Origin: Zoogloea sp. 1C4
GTDB lineage: Bacteria > Pseudomonadota > Gammaproteobacteria > Burkholderiales > Rhodocyclaceae
DNA length: 64,000 nucleotides
Direction of reading: 5' to 3'
Assembly (NCBI RefSeq): GCF_009469605.1
Contig: NZ_SSXU01000004.1
Location: 186,001 to 250,000 of the forward strand
How positions within the stretch are numbered: position 1 is the first letter of the stretch; the number at the start of each line of letters is the position of its first letter. Under the pieces are notes generated by a model. The model was not told where the DNA came from, did no database searches, and was given only the letters and a program-made list of their open reading frames with translations. A program made the translations under genes and the position numbers. Shown here piece by piece: positions 1 to 10,145 of the stretch.

Positions 1-867
1 ACCCACGCGCACACCGTCGGCGAGCTCGACCTTGCCTTCGAAGATGCAGTTCACGTCGATTTCGACGTCGCGGCCGCAGGTGAGCGTGCCGCGCACGTCG
101 ATGCGGGCCGGATCGATCACGGTGACGCCGGCGTCGGTGAGGCCACGGGCGATGTTGCGCTGGTGGATGCGCTCGAGTTCGGCGAGCTGGGTCTTGTTAT
201 TGACGCCGAGGGTTTCCTCGAAGGCGTCGGGCTGAGTGGTGACCACATCCAGGCCGTCGGCCACCGCCATGGCGATGATGTCGGTGAGGTAGTACTCGCC
301 CTGGGCGTTGTCGTTCTTGAGGTTGGCGAGCCAGCCGCGCAGGCGCTCGACCGGTGCGGCGAGGATGCCGGTGTTCACCTCGCGCACCTGGCGCTGCTCG
401 GGGCTGGCGTCCTTCTCCTCGACGATGCAGGTGACCTTGCCGGCGTCGTTGCGGATGATCCGGCCATAGCCGGTGGGGTCGTCCATATCCACGGTGAGGA
501 GCGCCAGCTGGCGGTCGCTGGCGGCGGCCATCAGGCGCTGCAGGGTGGGCACGCCGATCAGCGGCACGTCGCCGTAGAGGATCAGCGCGATGTCGCCGTC
601 TTCGACCAGCGGCATGGCTTGCTGCACCGCATGGCCGGTGCCCTGGGGCGGATCCTGACGGGCCCAAGCGAGATCGGGGGCATCGAGGGCTTCGCGCACC
701 ACTTCGCCGCCGTGGCCATACACCACCACGATGCGCCGGGCTTCCAGCACCCGTGCGGTGTCGAGCACATGGCCGAGCATCGGCTTGGCCGCGAGGGGCT
801 GCAGCACCTTGGGCAACACCGAGCGCATGCGCTTACCCTGACCGGCGGCGAGAACGATCACTTCCAT
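1..867 (-). CDS. glmU: Bifunctional UDP-GlcNAc pyrophosphorylase / GlcN-1-P acetyltransferase, 3' end missing
   Basis: Makes UDP-N-acetylglucosamine, the precursor of peptidoglycan and LPS, in the cytoplasm. The 289 visible residues hold the whole pyrophosphorylase domain, with nucleotide-binding loop LAAGQGKRM at residues 6-14 and YGDVP near residue 100. The frame runs off the window at the start of the left-handed beta-helix ([16 protein letters not shown]), where the acetyltransferase active site would follow; the family is usually about 450 residues. Two in-frame ATGs exist, at 873 and 867. The AAGGG upstream touches the first but sits 6 nt from the second, so 867 is the better start. Identification is firm; only the C-terminal half is unseen. 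Confidence 0.96.
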   Translation of the reverse strand, partial: MEVIVLAAGQGKRMRSVLPKVLQPLAAKPMLGHVLDTARVLEARRIVVVYGHGGEVVREALDAPDLAWARQDPPQGTGHAVQQAMPLVEDGDIALILYGDVPLIGVPTLQRLMAAASDRQLALLTVDMDDPTGYGRIIRNDAGKVTCIVEEKDASPEQRQVREVNTGILAAPVERLRGWLANLKNDNAQGEYYLTDIIAMAVADGLDVVTTQPDAFEETLGVNNKTQLAELERIHQRNIARGLTDAGVTVIDPARIDVRGTLTCGRDVEIDVNCIFEGKVELADGVRVG

Positions 868-905
868 GGACATCCCTTAATGCGGTTTGAATTCGATTGC
901 GGCCG

Positions 906-911
906 ATTCTA
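906..911 (-). promoter_or_regulatory. Candidate extended -10 promoter of glmU
   Basis: On the minus strand this reads TGC-TAGAAT, a five-of-six match to the -10 consensus preceded by the TG of an extended -10 element. No good -35 is present 16-18 bp upstream, which fits an extended -10 promoter. It would give a leader of roughly 30 nt for glmU. Sequence match only. Confidence 0.4.
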
Positions 912-1071
912 GCACGCGATGTTTAACGGATATTGCGGCGCAGTTCTCGGAACGGGGCCGGTCGCGCGCCAGGCCTGATGCAACGCAACAATCCTTTGAT
1001 CTAGTGCTAAAGTTAGTTTCGCGTCTTTCCGTAGAATCGTCGTGCTGCAAGGCAATAATTCAGGACACATC

Positions 1072-2484
1072 ATGACCAATCAAGCTCGCGATTTCATCCA
1101 GAACCGCACCTTTGACGAAATCGCCGTCGGCGACTCCGCCCAGCTCGTCCGCACCCTGCTCCCCGAGGACATCCACCTGTTCGCGGTGATGTCCGGCGAC
1201 GTGAATCCCACCCACGTGGACCCGGAGTTCGCCCGTTCCAGCCAGTTCCGCGAGGTCGTCGGCCACTCCATGTGGGGTAGCATGCTGATCTCGTCGATCC
1301 TCGGCACCGAATTCCCCGGCCCCGGCACCGTGTATGTGGGCCAGACCCTCAAGTTCTGGCGCCCGATCACCATCGGCGACACCCTCACCGTCACCATCAC
1401 CTGCGTCCAGCGCTTCGAGCACAACCACCATCTGCTGCTCGAATGTCTGTGCGTCAATCAGGACGGCCTCAAGGTCATCGACGGCACCGCCGAGGTCATG
1501 GCCCCCACCGAGAAGATCAAGCGCCCGCGCATGGCCCTGCCCGAGATCACCATCTCCGACCGCCAGCAGCGCTACCTGCACGTGCTCGAGATGACCAAGG
1601 GCATGGAGCCGATCCCCATCGCCGTGGCCCACCCCTGTGACACCGAATCCCTGCGCGGCCCGATCCAGGCCCGCGACGCCGGCCTCGTCATCCCGGTGCT
1701 GATCGGCCCCGAAAACAAGATCCGCGAAGTCGCCGAACGCGAGGGCATCGACCTCCACGGCGTGCGCATCGTCGACGTGCCCCACAGCCACGCCTCGGCC
1801 GAAACCGCGGTGCGCATGGCCCGCAACGGTGAAGTCGACGCGCTGATGAAGGGCTCGCTGCACACCGACGAGCTGATGAGCGAGGTCGTCGCCAAGGAGA
1901 CCGGCCTGCGCACCTCGCGCCGCATCTCCCACGTCTTCATGGCCGACGTGCCGACCTACCCGCATCCGCTGCTCATCACCGATGCGGCGATCAACATCTC
2001 GCCGAGCCTCGAAGACAAGGTCCACATCATCCAGAACGCCATCGAACTGGCGATCATGATGGGCGTGCCCGAGCCCAAGGTGGCGATCCTCTCGGCGGTC
2101 GAGACCGTCAACGTGAAGATCCGCTCCACCCTCGACGCCGCCGCCCTGTGCAAGATGGCCGACCGCGGCCAGATCAAGGGCGGCCTGCTCGACGGCCCGC
2201 TGGCCTTCGACAACGCCGTGTCGCTGGTGGCCGCCAAGACCAAGGGCATCCGCTCCGCCGTCGCCGGCCAGGCCGACATCCTGGTGGTGCCCGATCTCGA
2301 ATCCGGCAACATGGTCGCCAAGCAGCTCGAATACCTCGCCGACGCCCTGATGGCCGGCGTGGTGCTCGGCACCCGGGTGCCCATCGTGCTCACCAGCCGC
2401 GCCGATACCGCCGAAACCCGTACTGCATCCTGCGCCATCGCGCAGCTGATGGCCCACAAACGTCGCCAGGGAGTTCGCCTGTGA
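1072..2484 (+). CDS. MaoC-like hydratase / phosphate acetyl(butyryl)transferase fusion
   Basis: A 470-residue two-domain protein. Residues about 10-145 are a MaoC/R-specific enoyl-CoA hydratase hot-dog domain with the hydratase signature at D43, N45-P46, H48 and D50 (GDVNPTHVD). Residues about 160-465 are a phosphate acyltransferase (PTA/PTB family), which exchanges CoA and phosphate on a short-chain acyl group. The ATG at 1072 follows AGGAC and starts exactly at the MaoC domain; an upstream in-frame start at 1042 lacks a ribosome site. The stop overlaps the GTG start of the acetate kinase gene, so the two are translationally coupled and probably interconvert acyl-CoA, acyl phosphate and acid. 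The natural acyl chain length (acetyl or longer) cannot be read from the sequence. Confidence 0.9.
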   Translation: MTNQARDFIQNRTFDEIAVGDSAQLVRTLLPEDIHLFAVMSGDVNPTHVDPEFARSSQFREVVGHSMWGSMLISSILGTEFPGPGTVYVGQTLKFWRPITIGDTLTVTITCVQRFEHNHHLLLECLCVNQDGLKVIDGTAEVMAPTEKIKRPRMALPEITISDRQQRYLHVLEMTKGMEPIPIAVAHPCDTESLRGPIQARDAGLVIPVLIGPENKIREVAEREGIDLHGVRIVDVPHSHASAETAVRMARNGEVDALMKGSLHTDELMSEVVAKETGLRTSRRISHVFMADVPTYPHPLLITDAAINISPSLEDKVHIIQNAIELAIMMGVPEPKVAILSAVETVNVKIRSTLDAAALCKMADRGQIKGGLLDGPLAFDNAVSLVAAKTKGIRSAVAGQADILVVPDLESGNMVAKQLEYLADALMAGVVLGTRVPIVLTSRADTAETRTASCAIAQLMAHKRRQGVRL

Positions 2485-3680
2485 AAGCTGTCCTCATCCT
2501 CAACGCGGGCTCCTCCAGCCTGAAGTTCGCCCTCTTCCCGATGACCCCGAAGCTGGCCGACATGCCGCGCCTGTCGGGGCAGGTCGAAGGCATCGGTGCC
2601 GAACCGCTGATGACCGCCAAGGACACCAGCTCCGGCGAACGCTTCACCGAAGCGCTCACCGTGCCCGCTGGCACCGACCAGAACGGCCAGCACCGGCTCG
2701 CGCTGGAGTTCATCTTCGACTGGATCAACCGTCACAGCCCGGGCGTCGAGATCGTCGCCGCCGGCCACCGCATCGTGCATGGCGGCGACCACTACGGCGC
2801 GCCGGTGGTGCTCACGCCGGAAGTCGTCGCCGAGCTGGAAACCCTGATTCCCCTCGCGCCGCTCCACCAGCCCCACAACCTGCGCGCCATCAAGTCGCTG
2901 TTCGGGCTGATGCCGGACGTGCGCCAGGTAGGCTGCTTCGACACCGCCTTCCACCGCACCCGTCTGCCGGTGGCCGAGCGCTTCCCGCTGCCCCGCGCGC
3001 TGTTTAACGAAGGCGTGAAGCGCTACGGCTTCCACGGCCTGTCGTACGAATACGTGTCGCGTCAGCTACCGGATCTGCTGGGCGAAGAGAAGGCTCGCGG
3101 TGCCATCATCATCGCCCACCTGGGCAACGGCGCCAGCATGTGCGCGCTGAACGAAGGGCAGTCCCGCGACACCTCGATGGGCTTCACCGCCGTCGACGGC
3201 CTGATGATGGGCACCCGCACCGGCAGCCTCGACCCCGGCGTGATCCTCCACCTCATCGAGCAGAAGGGCATGGACGCCAAGGGGCTTTCCAACCTGATCT
3301 ACAAGCAATCCGGCCTGCTGGGCGTCTCCGGCCTCAGCCAGGACATGCGCGCGCTGCTCGAATCCGACGAAGATTCAGCCAAGGAAGCCATCGAGCTGTT
3401 CTGCTACCGCGCGGCCTGCATGATCGGCCAGCTGTCGATGGCGGCCGGCGGCCTCGAGGCGCTGGTGTTCACCGGCGGCATCGGCGAACACGCCGCACCG
3501 ATCCGCGCCCGCATTGCCGAGTGGCTCGAATGGACCGGCCTGCGCCTCTACCCGGCCGCCAACCAGCGCCACGCCACGCGCATCCACACCAAGGACAGCA
3601 AGGTCGAGGTGCTGGTGGTGCCGACCAACGAGGAATGGATGATCGGCCACCATGCCGTAAATCTCCTCGGGCTGGGCTGA
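2481..3680 (+). CDS. ackA: Acetate kinase
   Basis: Interconverts acetyl phosphate plus ADP with acetate plus ATP in the cytoplasm. The 399-residue product has the N-terminal phosphate-binding NAGSSSLKF (residues 8-16), HRIVHGG, the GFHGLSYEY block, and the glycine-rich FTGGIGEH near the C-terminus, all typical of the ASKHA-fold acetokinase family at its usual length. The GTG start at 2481 overlaps the TGA of the upstream fusion gene (GTGA) and is preceded by CAGGGAG, which decides the start. A butyrate kinase-like preference is possible given the partner gene, but the overall match is to AckA. Confidence 0.94.
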   Translation: MKAVLILNAGSSSLKFALFPMTPKLADMPRLSGQVEGIGAEPLMTAKDTSSGERFTEALTVPAGTDQNGQHRLALEFIFDWINRHSPGVEIVAAGHRIVHGGDHYGAPVVLTPEVVAELETLIPLAPLHQPHNLRAIKSLFGLMPDVRQVGCFDTAFHRTRLPVAERFPLPRALFNEGVKRYGFHGLSYEYVSRQLPDLLGEEKARGAIIIAHLGNGASMCALNEGQSRDTSMGFTAVDGLMMGTRTGSLDPGVILHLIEQKGMDAKGLSNLIYKQSGLLGVSGLSQDMRALLESDEDSAKEAIELFCYRAACMIGQLSMAAGGLEALVFTGGIGEHAAPIRARIAEWLEWTGLRLYPAANQRHATRIHTKDSKVEVLVVPTNEEWMIGHHAVNLLGLG

Positions 3681-3717
3681 GCCCTTCCCGACCCCGGCAC
3701 ATCGCCGGGGCAAAAAC

Positions 3718-3745
3718 AAAAAGCCCGGGTCACCCCGGGCTTTTT
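3718..3745. terminator. Bidirectional intrinsic terminator between ackA and gltD
   Basis: A perfect 7-bp GC stem (GCCCGGG at 3723-3729, CCCGGGC at 3734-3740) with loop TCAC is flanked by AAAAA on the left and TTTTT on the right, so it reads as a Rho-independent terminator from both sides. It lies between two convergent transcripts, which is where such an element is expected. A second GC hairpin without a T-run lies just upstream at 3692-3710. Confidence 0.88.
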
Positions 3746-3767
3746 GCTGGCTGCAATGATCGGTGGA

Positions 3768-5234
3768 TCAGCGCGGCAGGACGGACGAACCCATCAGGAA
3801 AGCGTCGACCTCGCGGGCAGCCTGACGGCCTTCGCGGATCGCCCACACCACCAGGGACTGGCCACGACGCACGTCACCGGCAGCGAAGACCTTATCGACG
3901 TTGGTGCGGTAGCAGCCTTCGCCGTCGGTGGTCGCCTTGGCGTTGGCGCGGGCGTCCTTCTCGACACCGAAGGCGTCGAGCAGCGAGCCCACCGGGTTGG
4001 TGAAGCCCATCGCCAGGAAAGCAGCGTCGCAGGGCAGCTCGAACTCGGATCCGGCCACTTCGGCCATCTTGCCGTCCTTCCAGTCGAGGCGGACAGCCTT
4101 CAGCGCCTTCACGTTGCCCTTGCCGTCATCGACGAAGCCCTTGGTCGCCACCGCGAAATCGCGGGAGCAGCCTTCGTCGTGGGAGGACGAGGTGCGCAGC
4201 TTGTACGGCCAGTACGGCCAGGTCAGCGCCTTGTTCTCGGACTCCGGGGGCATCGGCATCAGTTCGAACTGGGTCACCGAGGCCGCGCCGTGGCGGTTGG
4301 AGGTGCCCACACAGTCGGAGCCGGTGTCGCCGCCACCGATCACGATGACGTGCTTGCCCTTGACGTTGATCGGGTTGGCGATGCCCTGCTGGACTTCCTT
4401 GTTCTGGGGAATCAGGAATTCCAGCGCGGCGTAGATGCCCTTCAGTTCGCGGCCCGGGACCGGCAGGTCGCGCGGCACTTCGGAGCCGGCGGCGAGGATC
4501 ACGGCGTCGAACTCGGCCTTGAGCGCGTCAGCGGAGACGACTTCGGTAGCGTCGTTGTTGATGCCGGCGGGCAGGTTCTTGTCACCCACCAGCACCTTGG
4601 TCTTGAAGACCACGCCTTCGGCCTGCATCTGCTCGACGCGGCGGTCGATCACCGACTTGTCGAGCTTGAAGTCGGGGATGCCGAAACCGAGCAGACCGCC
4701 GATGCGGCTGCTCTTCTCGAACACGGTCACGTCGTGGCCGACGCGGGCCAGCTGCTGGGCAGCGGCCAGGCCGGCGGGGCCGGAACCGACGACCGCGACC
4801 TTCTTGCCGGTCTTGACGGCAGCCGGCTGGGGCTTGACCCAGCCGTTTTCCCAGGCCTTGTCGATGATCGCGTGCTCGATCGACTTGATGCCCACGGCTT
4901 CGGTGTTGATGTTGAGCGTGCAGGCGGCTTCACAGGGCGCCGGACAGATGCGTCCGGTGAAGTCCGGGAAGTTGTTGGTCGAGTGCAGGACCTCGATCGC
5001 TTCCTTCCAGTTGCCGCGGTAAACCAGATCATTCCAGTCGGGAATGATGTTGTTCACCGGACAGCCGTTGTTGCAGAACGGGATGCCGCAGTCCATGCAG
5101 CGCGCGCCCTGCTTGCTCGCTTCTTCGTCGGTCAGGGTGACGACGAATTCCTTGTAGTTCTTGAGACGTTGCTCGACCGGCGCATAAGCCTCGGAGAGGC
5201 GCTCAAATTCGAGGAACCCAGTTGGCTTGCCCAT
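3768..5234 (-). CDS. gltD: Glutamate synthase small (beta) subunit
   Basis: The NADPH-oxidising subunit of glutamate synthase; passes electrons through FAD and iron-sulfur clusters to GltB. The 488-residue protein has the N-terminal cysteine cluster region (CMDCGIPFC then GCPVNNIIP), an FAD Rossmann motif ([19 protein letters not shown]) and the NADPH motif [18 protein letters not shown]. Length matches the bacterial beta subunit. It starts one nucleotide after the gltB stop and is certainly in the same operon. It ends at the shared terminator. Confidence 0.97.
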   Translation of the reverse strand: MGKPTGFLEFERLSEAYAPVEQRLKNYKEFVVTLTDEEASKQGARCMDCGIPFCNNGCPVNNIIPDWNDLVYRGNWKEAIEVLHSTNNFPDFTGRICPAPCEAACTLNINTEAVGIKSIEHAIIDKAWENGWVKPQPAAVKTGKKVAVVGSGPAGLAAAQQLARVGHDVTVFEKSSRIGGLLGFGIPDFKLDKSVIDRRVEQMQAEGVVFKTKVLVGDKNLPAGINNDATEVVSADALKAEFDAVILAAGSEVPRDLPVPGRELKGIYAALEFLIPQNKEVQQGIANPINVKGKHVIVIGGGDTGSDCVGTSNRHGAASVTQFELMPMPPESENKALTWPYWPYKLRTSSSHDEGCSRDFAVATKGFVDDGKGNVKALKAVRLDWKDGKMAEVAGSEFELPCDAAFLAMGFTNPVGSLLDAFGVEKDARANAKATTDGEGCYRTNVDKVFAAGDVRRGQSLVVWAIREGRQAAREVDAFLMGSSVLPR

Positions 5235-5235
5235 G

Positions 5236-8200
5236 TTACGCGGCCTCCAGTTCTTTCTGTTGTTGCGCGGCCATTTCGGCCAGCGCGCGACGGTATTCGT
5301 GCGGCATCACCTTGACGAACTTGCAGCGGTAGGCTGCCCAGTCGGCCAGGATGGCCTTGGCGCGTTCGCTGCCGGTGTAGGTGGCGTGACGTTCAATCAG
5401 CATCTTCAGCAGGGCCTCGTCGGCCATGCCCAGGTGACGTACGTCGACACGGCCGTGGCTTTCCAGGTCGTCGCCGGCCTCGGAACCCTTGCGGGCGGCG
5501 AACTCCTCCTCAACCGGCTCCAGGGCCACCTGGGCCATGTTGCAGCGGGACTCGAAAGTGCCGTCTTCGTCGAACACGTAGGCAACGCCACCGGACATGC
5601 CCGCCGCGAAGTTGCGGCCGGTCATGCCGAGCACAACCACCGTGCCGCCGGTCATGTATTCGCAGCCGTGGTCGCCCACGCCTTCGACGACCGTCGTCGC
5701 ACCGGAGTTACGCACCGCGAAGCGCTCGCCGCCAACGCCGGCGAAGTAGGCTTCGCCTTCGGTGGCACCGTACAGCACGGTGTTGCCGATGATGATGTTG
5801 GACGGGGTGTCGCACTTGAAGCCGGCCGCCGGGCGGACGACGATGCGGCCACCGGAGAGGCCCTTGCCGACGTAGTCGTTGCCTTCACCCACCAGTTCGA
5901 GGGTCAGGCCGCGGGACAGGAAGGCACCGAAGCTCTGGCCGGCAGTGCCGTTGAGCTTGATATGCACGGTGTCGTCCGGCAGGCCGGCGTGACCGTACTT
6001 GGCGGCGAACTTGCCCGACAGCATCGCGCCGACGGTGCGGTTGATGTTGCGCACCGGCAGTTCGATATTGACCTTCTCGCCGTTCTCGAGGGCCGGCTTG
6101 GCCAGCTCGATGAGCTGGTTGTCCAGCGCCTTGCCCAGGTTGTGGTCCTGGGTTTCGGTGTGGATGCGGGGCACGTCGGCGGGGACGTTCGGCAGGTGGA
6201 AGATGCGGCTGTAATCCAGGCCGCTGGCCTTCCAGTGCTCGATGCCGGCACGCATGTCGAGGAGGTCGGCACGGCCGATCAGGTCTTCGAACTTGCGGAT
6301 GCCCAGCTCGGCCATCAGCTCGCGAACTTCTTCGGCAACAAAGAAGAAGTAGTTCACCACGTGCTCCGGCTGGCCGGAGAAGCGCTTGCGAAGGGTCGGA
6401 TCCTGAGTGGCCACGCCCACCGGACAGGTGTTCAGGTGGCACTTGCGCATCATGATGCAGCCTTCGACGACCAGCGGCGCGGTGGCGAAGCCGAACTCAT
6501 CAGCACCCAGCAGGGCGCCGATGACCACGTCGCGACCGGTCTTGATCTGGCCGTCGACCTGCACGCGGATGCGGCTGCGCAGGCGGTTGAGCACCAGGGT
6601 CTGCTGGGTTTCGGCGAGGCCGAGCTCCCACGGCGAACCGGCGTACTTGATCGACGACAGGGGCGAGGCACCGGTACCGCCGTCGTGACCGGCGATCACC
6701 ACGTGGTCGGCCTTGGCCTTGGCAACACCGGCGGCAACCGTGCCAACGCCCACTTCGGACACCAGCTTCACCGAGATGTCGGCGATCGGGTTGGTGTTCT
6801 TCAGGTCGTGGATCAGCTGGGCCAGATCCTCGATCGAGTAGATGTCGTGGTGCGGCGGGGGCGAGATCAGGCCGACGCCCGGCACCGAGTGGCGCAGGAA
6901 GCCGATGTACTCGGACACCTTGTGGCCGGGCAGCTGACCGCCTTCACCGGGCTTGGCGCCCTGGGCCATCTTGATCTGGATCTGGTCGGCGTTGACCAGG
7001 TATTCGGTGGTCACGCCAAAGCGGCCGGAAGCCACCTGCTTGATCGACGAACGCAGGCTGTCGCCGGCCTTCAGTTCGATGTCGCGCTCGACGCGGCTGG
7101 CGCCGATGACTTCGGACAGGGTCGTGTCCTTGGAAATCGGGAAGAAGCGCTTCGGATCTTCGCCGCCTTCACCGGTATTGGAACGACCGCCGATGCGGTT
7201 CATCGCCACGGCGAGGGTGGTGTGGGCTTCGGTGGAAATCGAGCCGAGGGACATCGCGCCGGTGGCAAAGCGCTTGACGATCTCCTTGGCGGATTCGACT
7301 TCTTCCAGCGGCACCGGGGCGCCAGCGGGCTTGAGGTCGAACAGGCCGCGCAGGGTCATGTGGCGCTTGCTCTGATCGTTGATGATCTTGGCGTATTCCT
7401 TGTACGTGTCGTACTTGCCGGAGCGGGTGGAGTGCTGGAGCTTGGCGATCGCGTCCGGGGTCCACATGTGCTCTTCGCCGCGGACACGGAAGGCGTACTC
7501 GCCGCCGGCGTCGAGGGCGTTGGCGAGCACCGGGTCGGCGCTGAAGGCCTGCTGGTGCAGGCGGATCGCCTCTTCCATCACCTCGAACACGCTGATGCCT
7601 TCAACCTGCGACGAGGTGCCGGTGAAGTACTTTTCGACCAGCGACTTCTGGAGGCCGATGGCTTCGAAGATCTGCGCGCCGGTGTAGGACATGAAGGTGG
7701 AGATGCCCATCTTGGACATGACCTTCATGAGGCCCTTGCCGACACCCTTGATGAAGTGCTTGGTGTACTTCTCGGTGAGTTCGGCGTCGCCCTTGGCGAT
7801 CTGGGCGAGGGTTTCGAGGGCCAGGTACGGATGCACCGCCTCGGCGCCGTAGCCGGCGAGCACGGCGAAGTGGTGGGTCTCACGGACGGAGCCGGTCTCG
7901 ACGACCAGACCGGTGCGGGTACGCAGGCCCTGGGTGACGAGGTGCTGGTGGATCGCCGAGGTGGCGAGCAGCGCCGGGATCGCAACGTTGTCGGCATCAA
8001 CCTTGCGGTCGGAGACGATCAGGATGTTGGAGCCGTTGAGCACCGCGTTCTCGGCTTCGGCGCACAGGGAGGCCAGGCGCGCTTCAACGCCCTGCTTGCC
8101 CCAGGCGAGCGGGTAGCAGATGTCGAGTTCGGCGGAGCGGAACTTGTTGCCGGTGTAGCCGGCGATGCCACGCAGCTTCGCCATGTCGGCGAAGGTGAGC

Positions 8201-9912
8201 ACCGGCTGGGTGACTTCCAGGCGGTACGGCGGGTTGATTTCGTTGATGCCGAGCAGGTTCGGACGCGGGCCGACGAAGGACACCAGCGACATGACCAGCT
8301 GTTCGCGGATCGGGTCGATCGGCGGGTTGGTCACCTGGGCGAACAGCTGACGGAAGTAGTTGTAGATCGGCTTGTTGCGCGAGGACAGGACGGCCAGCGG
8401 GCTGTCGTTGCCCATCGAGCCGGCGGCTTCCTCACCGCTCTTGGCCATCGGCTCGAGGATGAACTTGATGTCTTCCTGGGTGTAGCCGAAGGCCTGCTGG
8501 CGATCCAACAGGGAGGCGGAGAAGGTCGGCGCGGCATCGGCTTCGGGCTCGGCACAGGAGTCGAGCTTGATGTTGATGCGGGACAGCCATTCCTGGTAAG
8601 GCTTGGCGGCGGCGAGGGACTCCTTGAGTTCCTTGTCGTCGATGATGCGGCCCTGTTCCATGTCGATCAGGAACATCTTGCCCGGCTGCAGGCGCCACTT
8701 CTTGACGATCTTCTCGTCGGGGATCGGCAGCACGCCGGATTCGGACGCCATGACCACGTAGTCGTCGTCGGTGACGAGGTAGCGGGCGGGGCGCAGGCCG
8801 TTACGGTCGAGGGTGGCGCCGATCTGGCGGCCATCGGTGAAGGCCACGGCGGCGGGGCCGTCCCACGGCTCCATCATGGCGGCGTGGTATTCGTAGAAGG
8901 CGCGACGCTTCTGGTCCATCAGCGTGTGGGATTCCCAGGCTTCGGGAATCATCATCATCATCGCGTGGGCCAGGGAGTAGCCGCTCATCACCAGCAGTTC
9001 GAGGGCGTTGTCGAAGGCGGCGGAGTCGGACTGACCCGGATAGATCAGCGGCCACAGCTTCTGCAGGTCTTCACCCAGCAGCGGCGAGTGGGTGCCCTTC
9101 TCACGGGCGCGCATCCAGTTGTAGTTGCCGCGAACCGTGTTGATTTCGCCGTTGTGGGCGATGTAACGGAACGGGTGGGCCAGATGCCAGGTCGGGAAGG
9201 TGTTGGTCGAGAAGCGCTGGTGGACGAGCGACAGCGCGGACACGCAACGCGGATCCTGCAGGTCGAAGTAGTACTGACCAACCTGGTCGGCGAGGAGGAG
9301 ACCCTTGTAGTTGATGGTCCGGGCGGACATCGACGGGGTGTAGAACTCCTTGGAGTGCTTCAGCTTGAGCGCGGCGATGGCGTTGGCGGCGCGGCGACGG
9401 ATCACGTACAGCTTGCGCTCCAGGGCGTCGGTGACCATCACGTCGGGACCGCGGCCGATGAAGACCTGACGGATCACCGGCTCCTTGGCCTTGACGGTGG
9501 GCGACATGGGCATGGCCGGATCGGTAGGCACATCGCGCCAGCCGAGGACGACCTGGCCTTCGGCACGGGTGGCGCGCTCGATCTCTTCCTCGCAGGCGAG
9601 GCGGGAGGCGTGCTCCTTCGGCAGGAAGACCATGCCGACGCCGTAGTCGCCGGCGGGCGGCAGCGTCACGCCCTGCTTGGCCATCTCTTCGCGGAACAGG
9701 GTGTCCGGAATCTGGATGAGGATGCCGGCGCCGTCGCCTTGCAGCGGATCGGCACCCACAGCACCCCGGTGATCCAGGTTCTTCAGGATTTCGAGACCCT
9801 GCAGAACGATGTCGTGAGTCTTGTTGCCCTTGATATGTGCGATGAAGCCGACACCACAGGCGTCATGTTCGTTGGCGGGGTCGTACAGACCCTGCTCCAG
9901 GGGAAGATCCAT
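5236..9912 (-). CDS. gltB: Glutamate synthase large (alpha) subunit
   Basis: Transfers the amide nitrogen of glutamine to 2-oxoglutarate in the GS-GOGAT ammonia assimilation cycle. The 1558-residue protein has a class II glutaminase domain whose nucleophile Cys19 (ACGVGF) is exposed by propeptide removal, a central domain, the FMN-binding synthase domain with [13 protein letters not shown], the 3Fe-4S cysteines [11 protein letters not shown], and a C-terminal glycine-rich beta-helix. The ATG at 9912 is preferred over a GTG at 9939 because GAGGA lies 8-9 nt upstream and it gives the usual short propeptide. It probably has its own promoter and a structured leader (10111 to 9913). Confidence 0.97.
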   Translation of the reverse strand: MDLPLEQGLYDPANEHDACGVGFIAHIKGNKTHDIVLQGLEILKNLDHRGAVGADPLQGDGAGILIQIPDTLFREEMAKQGVTLPPAGDYGVGMVFLPKEHASRLACEEEIERATRAEGQVVLGWRDVPTDPAMPMSPTVKAKEPVIRQVFIGRGPDVMVTDALERKLYVIRRRAANAIAALKLKHSKEFYTPSMSARTINYKGLLLADQVGQYYFDLQDPRCVSALSLVHQRFSTNTFPTWHLAHPFRYIAHNGEINTVRGNYNWMRAREKGTHSPLLGEDLQKLWPLIYPGQSDSAAFDNALELLVMSGYSLAHAMMMMIPEAWESHTLMDQKRRAFYEYHAAMMEPWDGPAAVAFTDGRQIGATLDRNGLRPARYLVTDDDYVVMASESGVLPIPDEKIVKKWRLQPGKMFLIDMEQGRIIDDKELKESLAAAKPYQEWLSRINIKLDSCAEPEADAAPTFSASLLDRQQAFGYTQEDIKFILEPMAKSGEEAAGSMGNDSPLAVLSSRNKPIYNYFRQLFAQVTNPPIDPIREQLVMSLVSFVGPRPNLLGINEINPPYRLEVTQPVLTFADMAKLRGIAGYTGNKFRSAELDICYPLAWGKQGVEARLASLCAEAENAVLNGSNILIVSDRKVDADNVAIPALLATSAIHQHLVTQGLRTRTGLVVETGSVRETHHFAVLAGYGAEAVHPYLALETLAQIAKGDAELTEKYTKHFIKGVGKGLMKVMSKMGISTFMSYTGAQIFEAIGLQKSLVEKYFTGTSSQVEGISVFEVMEEAIRLHQQAFSADPVLANALDAGGEYAFRVRGEEHMWTPDAIAKLQHSTRSGKYDTYKEYAKIINDQSKRHMTLRGLFDLKPAGAPVPLEEVESAKEIVKRFATGAMSLGSISTEAHTTLAVAMNRIGGRSNTGEGGEDPKRFFPISKDTTLSEVIGASRVERDIELKAGDSLRSSIKQVASGRFGVTTEYLVNADQIQIKMAQGAKPGEGGQLPGHKVSEYIGFLRHSVPGVGLISPPPHHDIYSIEDLAQLIHDLKNTNPIADISVKLVSEVGVGTVAAGVAKAKADHVVIAGHDGGTGASPLSSIKYAGSPWELGLAETQQTLVLNRLRSRIRVQVDGQIKTGRDVVIGALLGADEFGFATAPLVVEGCIMMRKCHLNTCPVGVATQDPTLRKRFSGQPEHVVNYFFFVAEEVRELMAELGIRKFEDLIGRADLLDMRAGIEHWKASGLDYSRIFHLPNVPADVPRIHTETQDHNLGKALDNQLIELAKPALENGEKVNIELPVRNINRTVGAMLSGKFAAKYGHAGLPDDTVHIKLNGTAGQSFGAFLSRGLTLELVGEGNDYVGKGLSGGRIVVRPAAGFKCDTPSNIIIGNTVLYGATEGEAYFAGVGGERFAVRNSGATTVVEGVGDHGCEYMTGGTVVVLGMTGRNFAAGMSGGVAYVFDEDGTFESRCNMAQVALEPVEEEFAARKGSEAGDDLESHGRVDVRHLGMADEALLKMLIERHATYTGSERAKAILADWAAYRCKFVKVMPHEYRRALAEMAAQQQKELEAA

Positions 9913-9938
9913 CTTGTTTTTCCTCGACACAACACACA

Positions 9939-9965
9939 CCGGCGTTCGCGTTGCTGTAACGCCGG
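9939..9965 (-). other. Hairpin in the gltB leader
   Basis: An inverted repeat with perfect 8-bp arms, CCGGCGTT (9939-9946) and AACGCCGG (9958-9965), and an 11-nt loop. It lies between the terminator-like hairpin and the gltB ribosome site, 27 nt before the ATG. It could be a structural part of a leader control element or unrelated; only the base pairing is visible. Confidence 0.5.
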
Positions 9966-10001
9966 ACCTTCAAACTGCGGAAAACGCCCCGTCCGAACCG
10001 T

Positions 10002-10032
10002 GAAAAAGCCGGCAAAGCATGGCCGGCCGGCT
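10002..10032 (-). terminator. Intrinsic terminator downstream of dgt or within the gltB leader
   Basis: On the minus strand, AGCCGGC (10032-10026) pairs with GCCGGCT (10013-10007) around a 12-nt loop, followed directly by a T-run. This is a standard Rho-independent form. It lies about 115 nt past the dgt stop and may simply end that operon. A good promoter match at 10111-10082 lies upstream of it, however, which would place it inside the gltBD leader as a possible attenuator. Confidence 0.6.
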
Positions 10033-10081
10033 ACGCGAGATCCCGACGAGGAGACCGTTCAAACACATTGGGCGAGGGTCG

Positions 10082-10111
10082 AATATACCGCCGCAGGTGC
10101 CCGTCCTTCAA
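10082..10111 (-). promoter_or_regulatory. Candidate sigma-70 promoter of gltBD
   Basis: Minus-strand TTGAAG (10111-10106), an 18-bp spacer and TATATT (10087-10082) fit a housekeeping promoter. It would start RNA near 10075 and give a leader of about 160 nt before gltB. It lies immediately after the dgt coding region. The -10 matches five of six positions, the -35 four of six. Confidence 0.5.
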
Positions 10112-10145
10112 GGATTTTTTGCGCTGCCGCAAGACCGGCGCGGCT

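Noticed and set aside
868-873. Alternative glmU start at the ATG at 873.
   Set aside because: The AAGGG ribosome site abuts it with no spacing, whereas the ATG at 867 has a 6-nt spacer and gives the conserved N-terminus.
3692-3710. GC hairpin CCCCGGC/GCCGGGG as the ackA terminator.
   Set aside because: It is followed by A residues, not T. The adjacent hairpin at 3718-3745 has proper T-runs on both strands.
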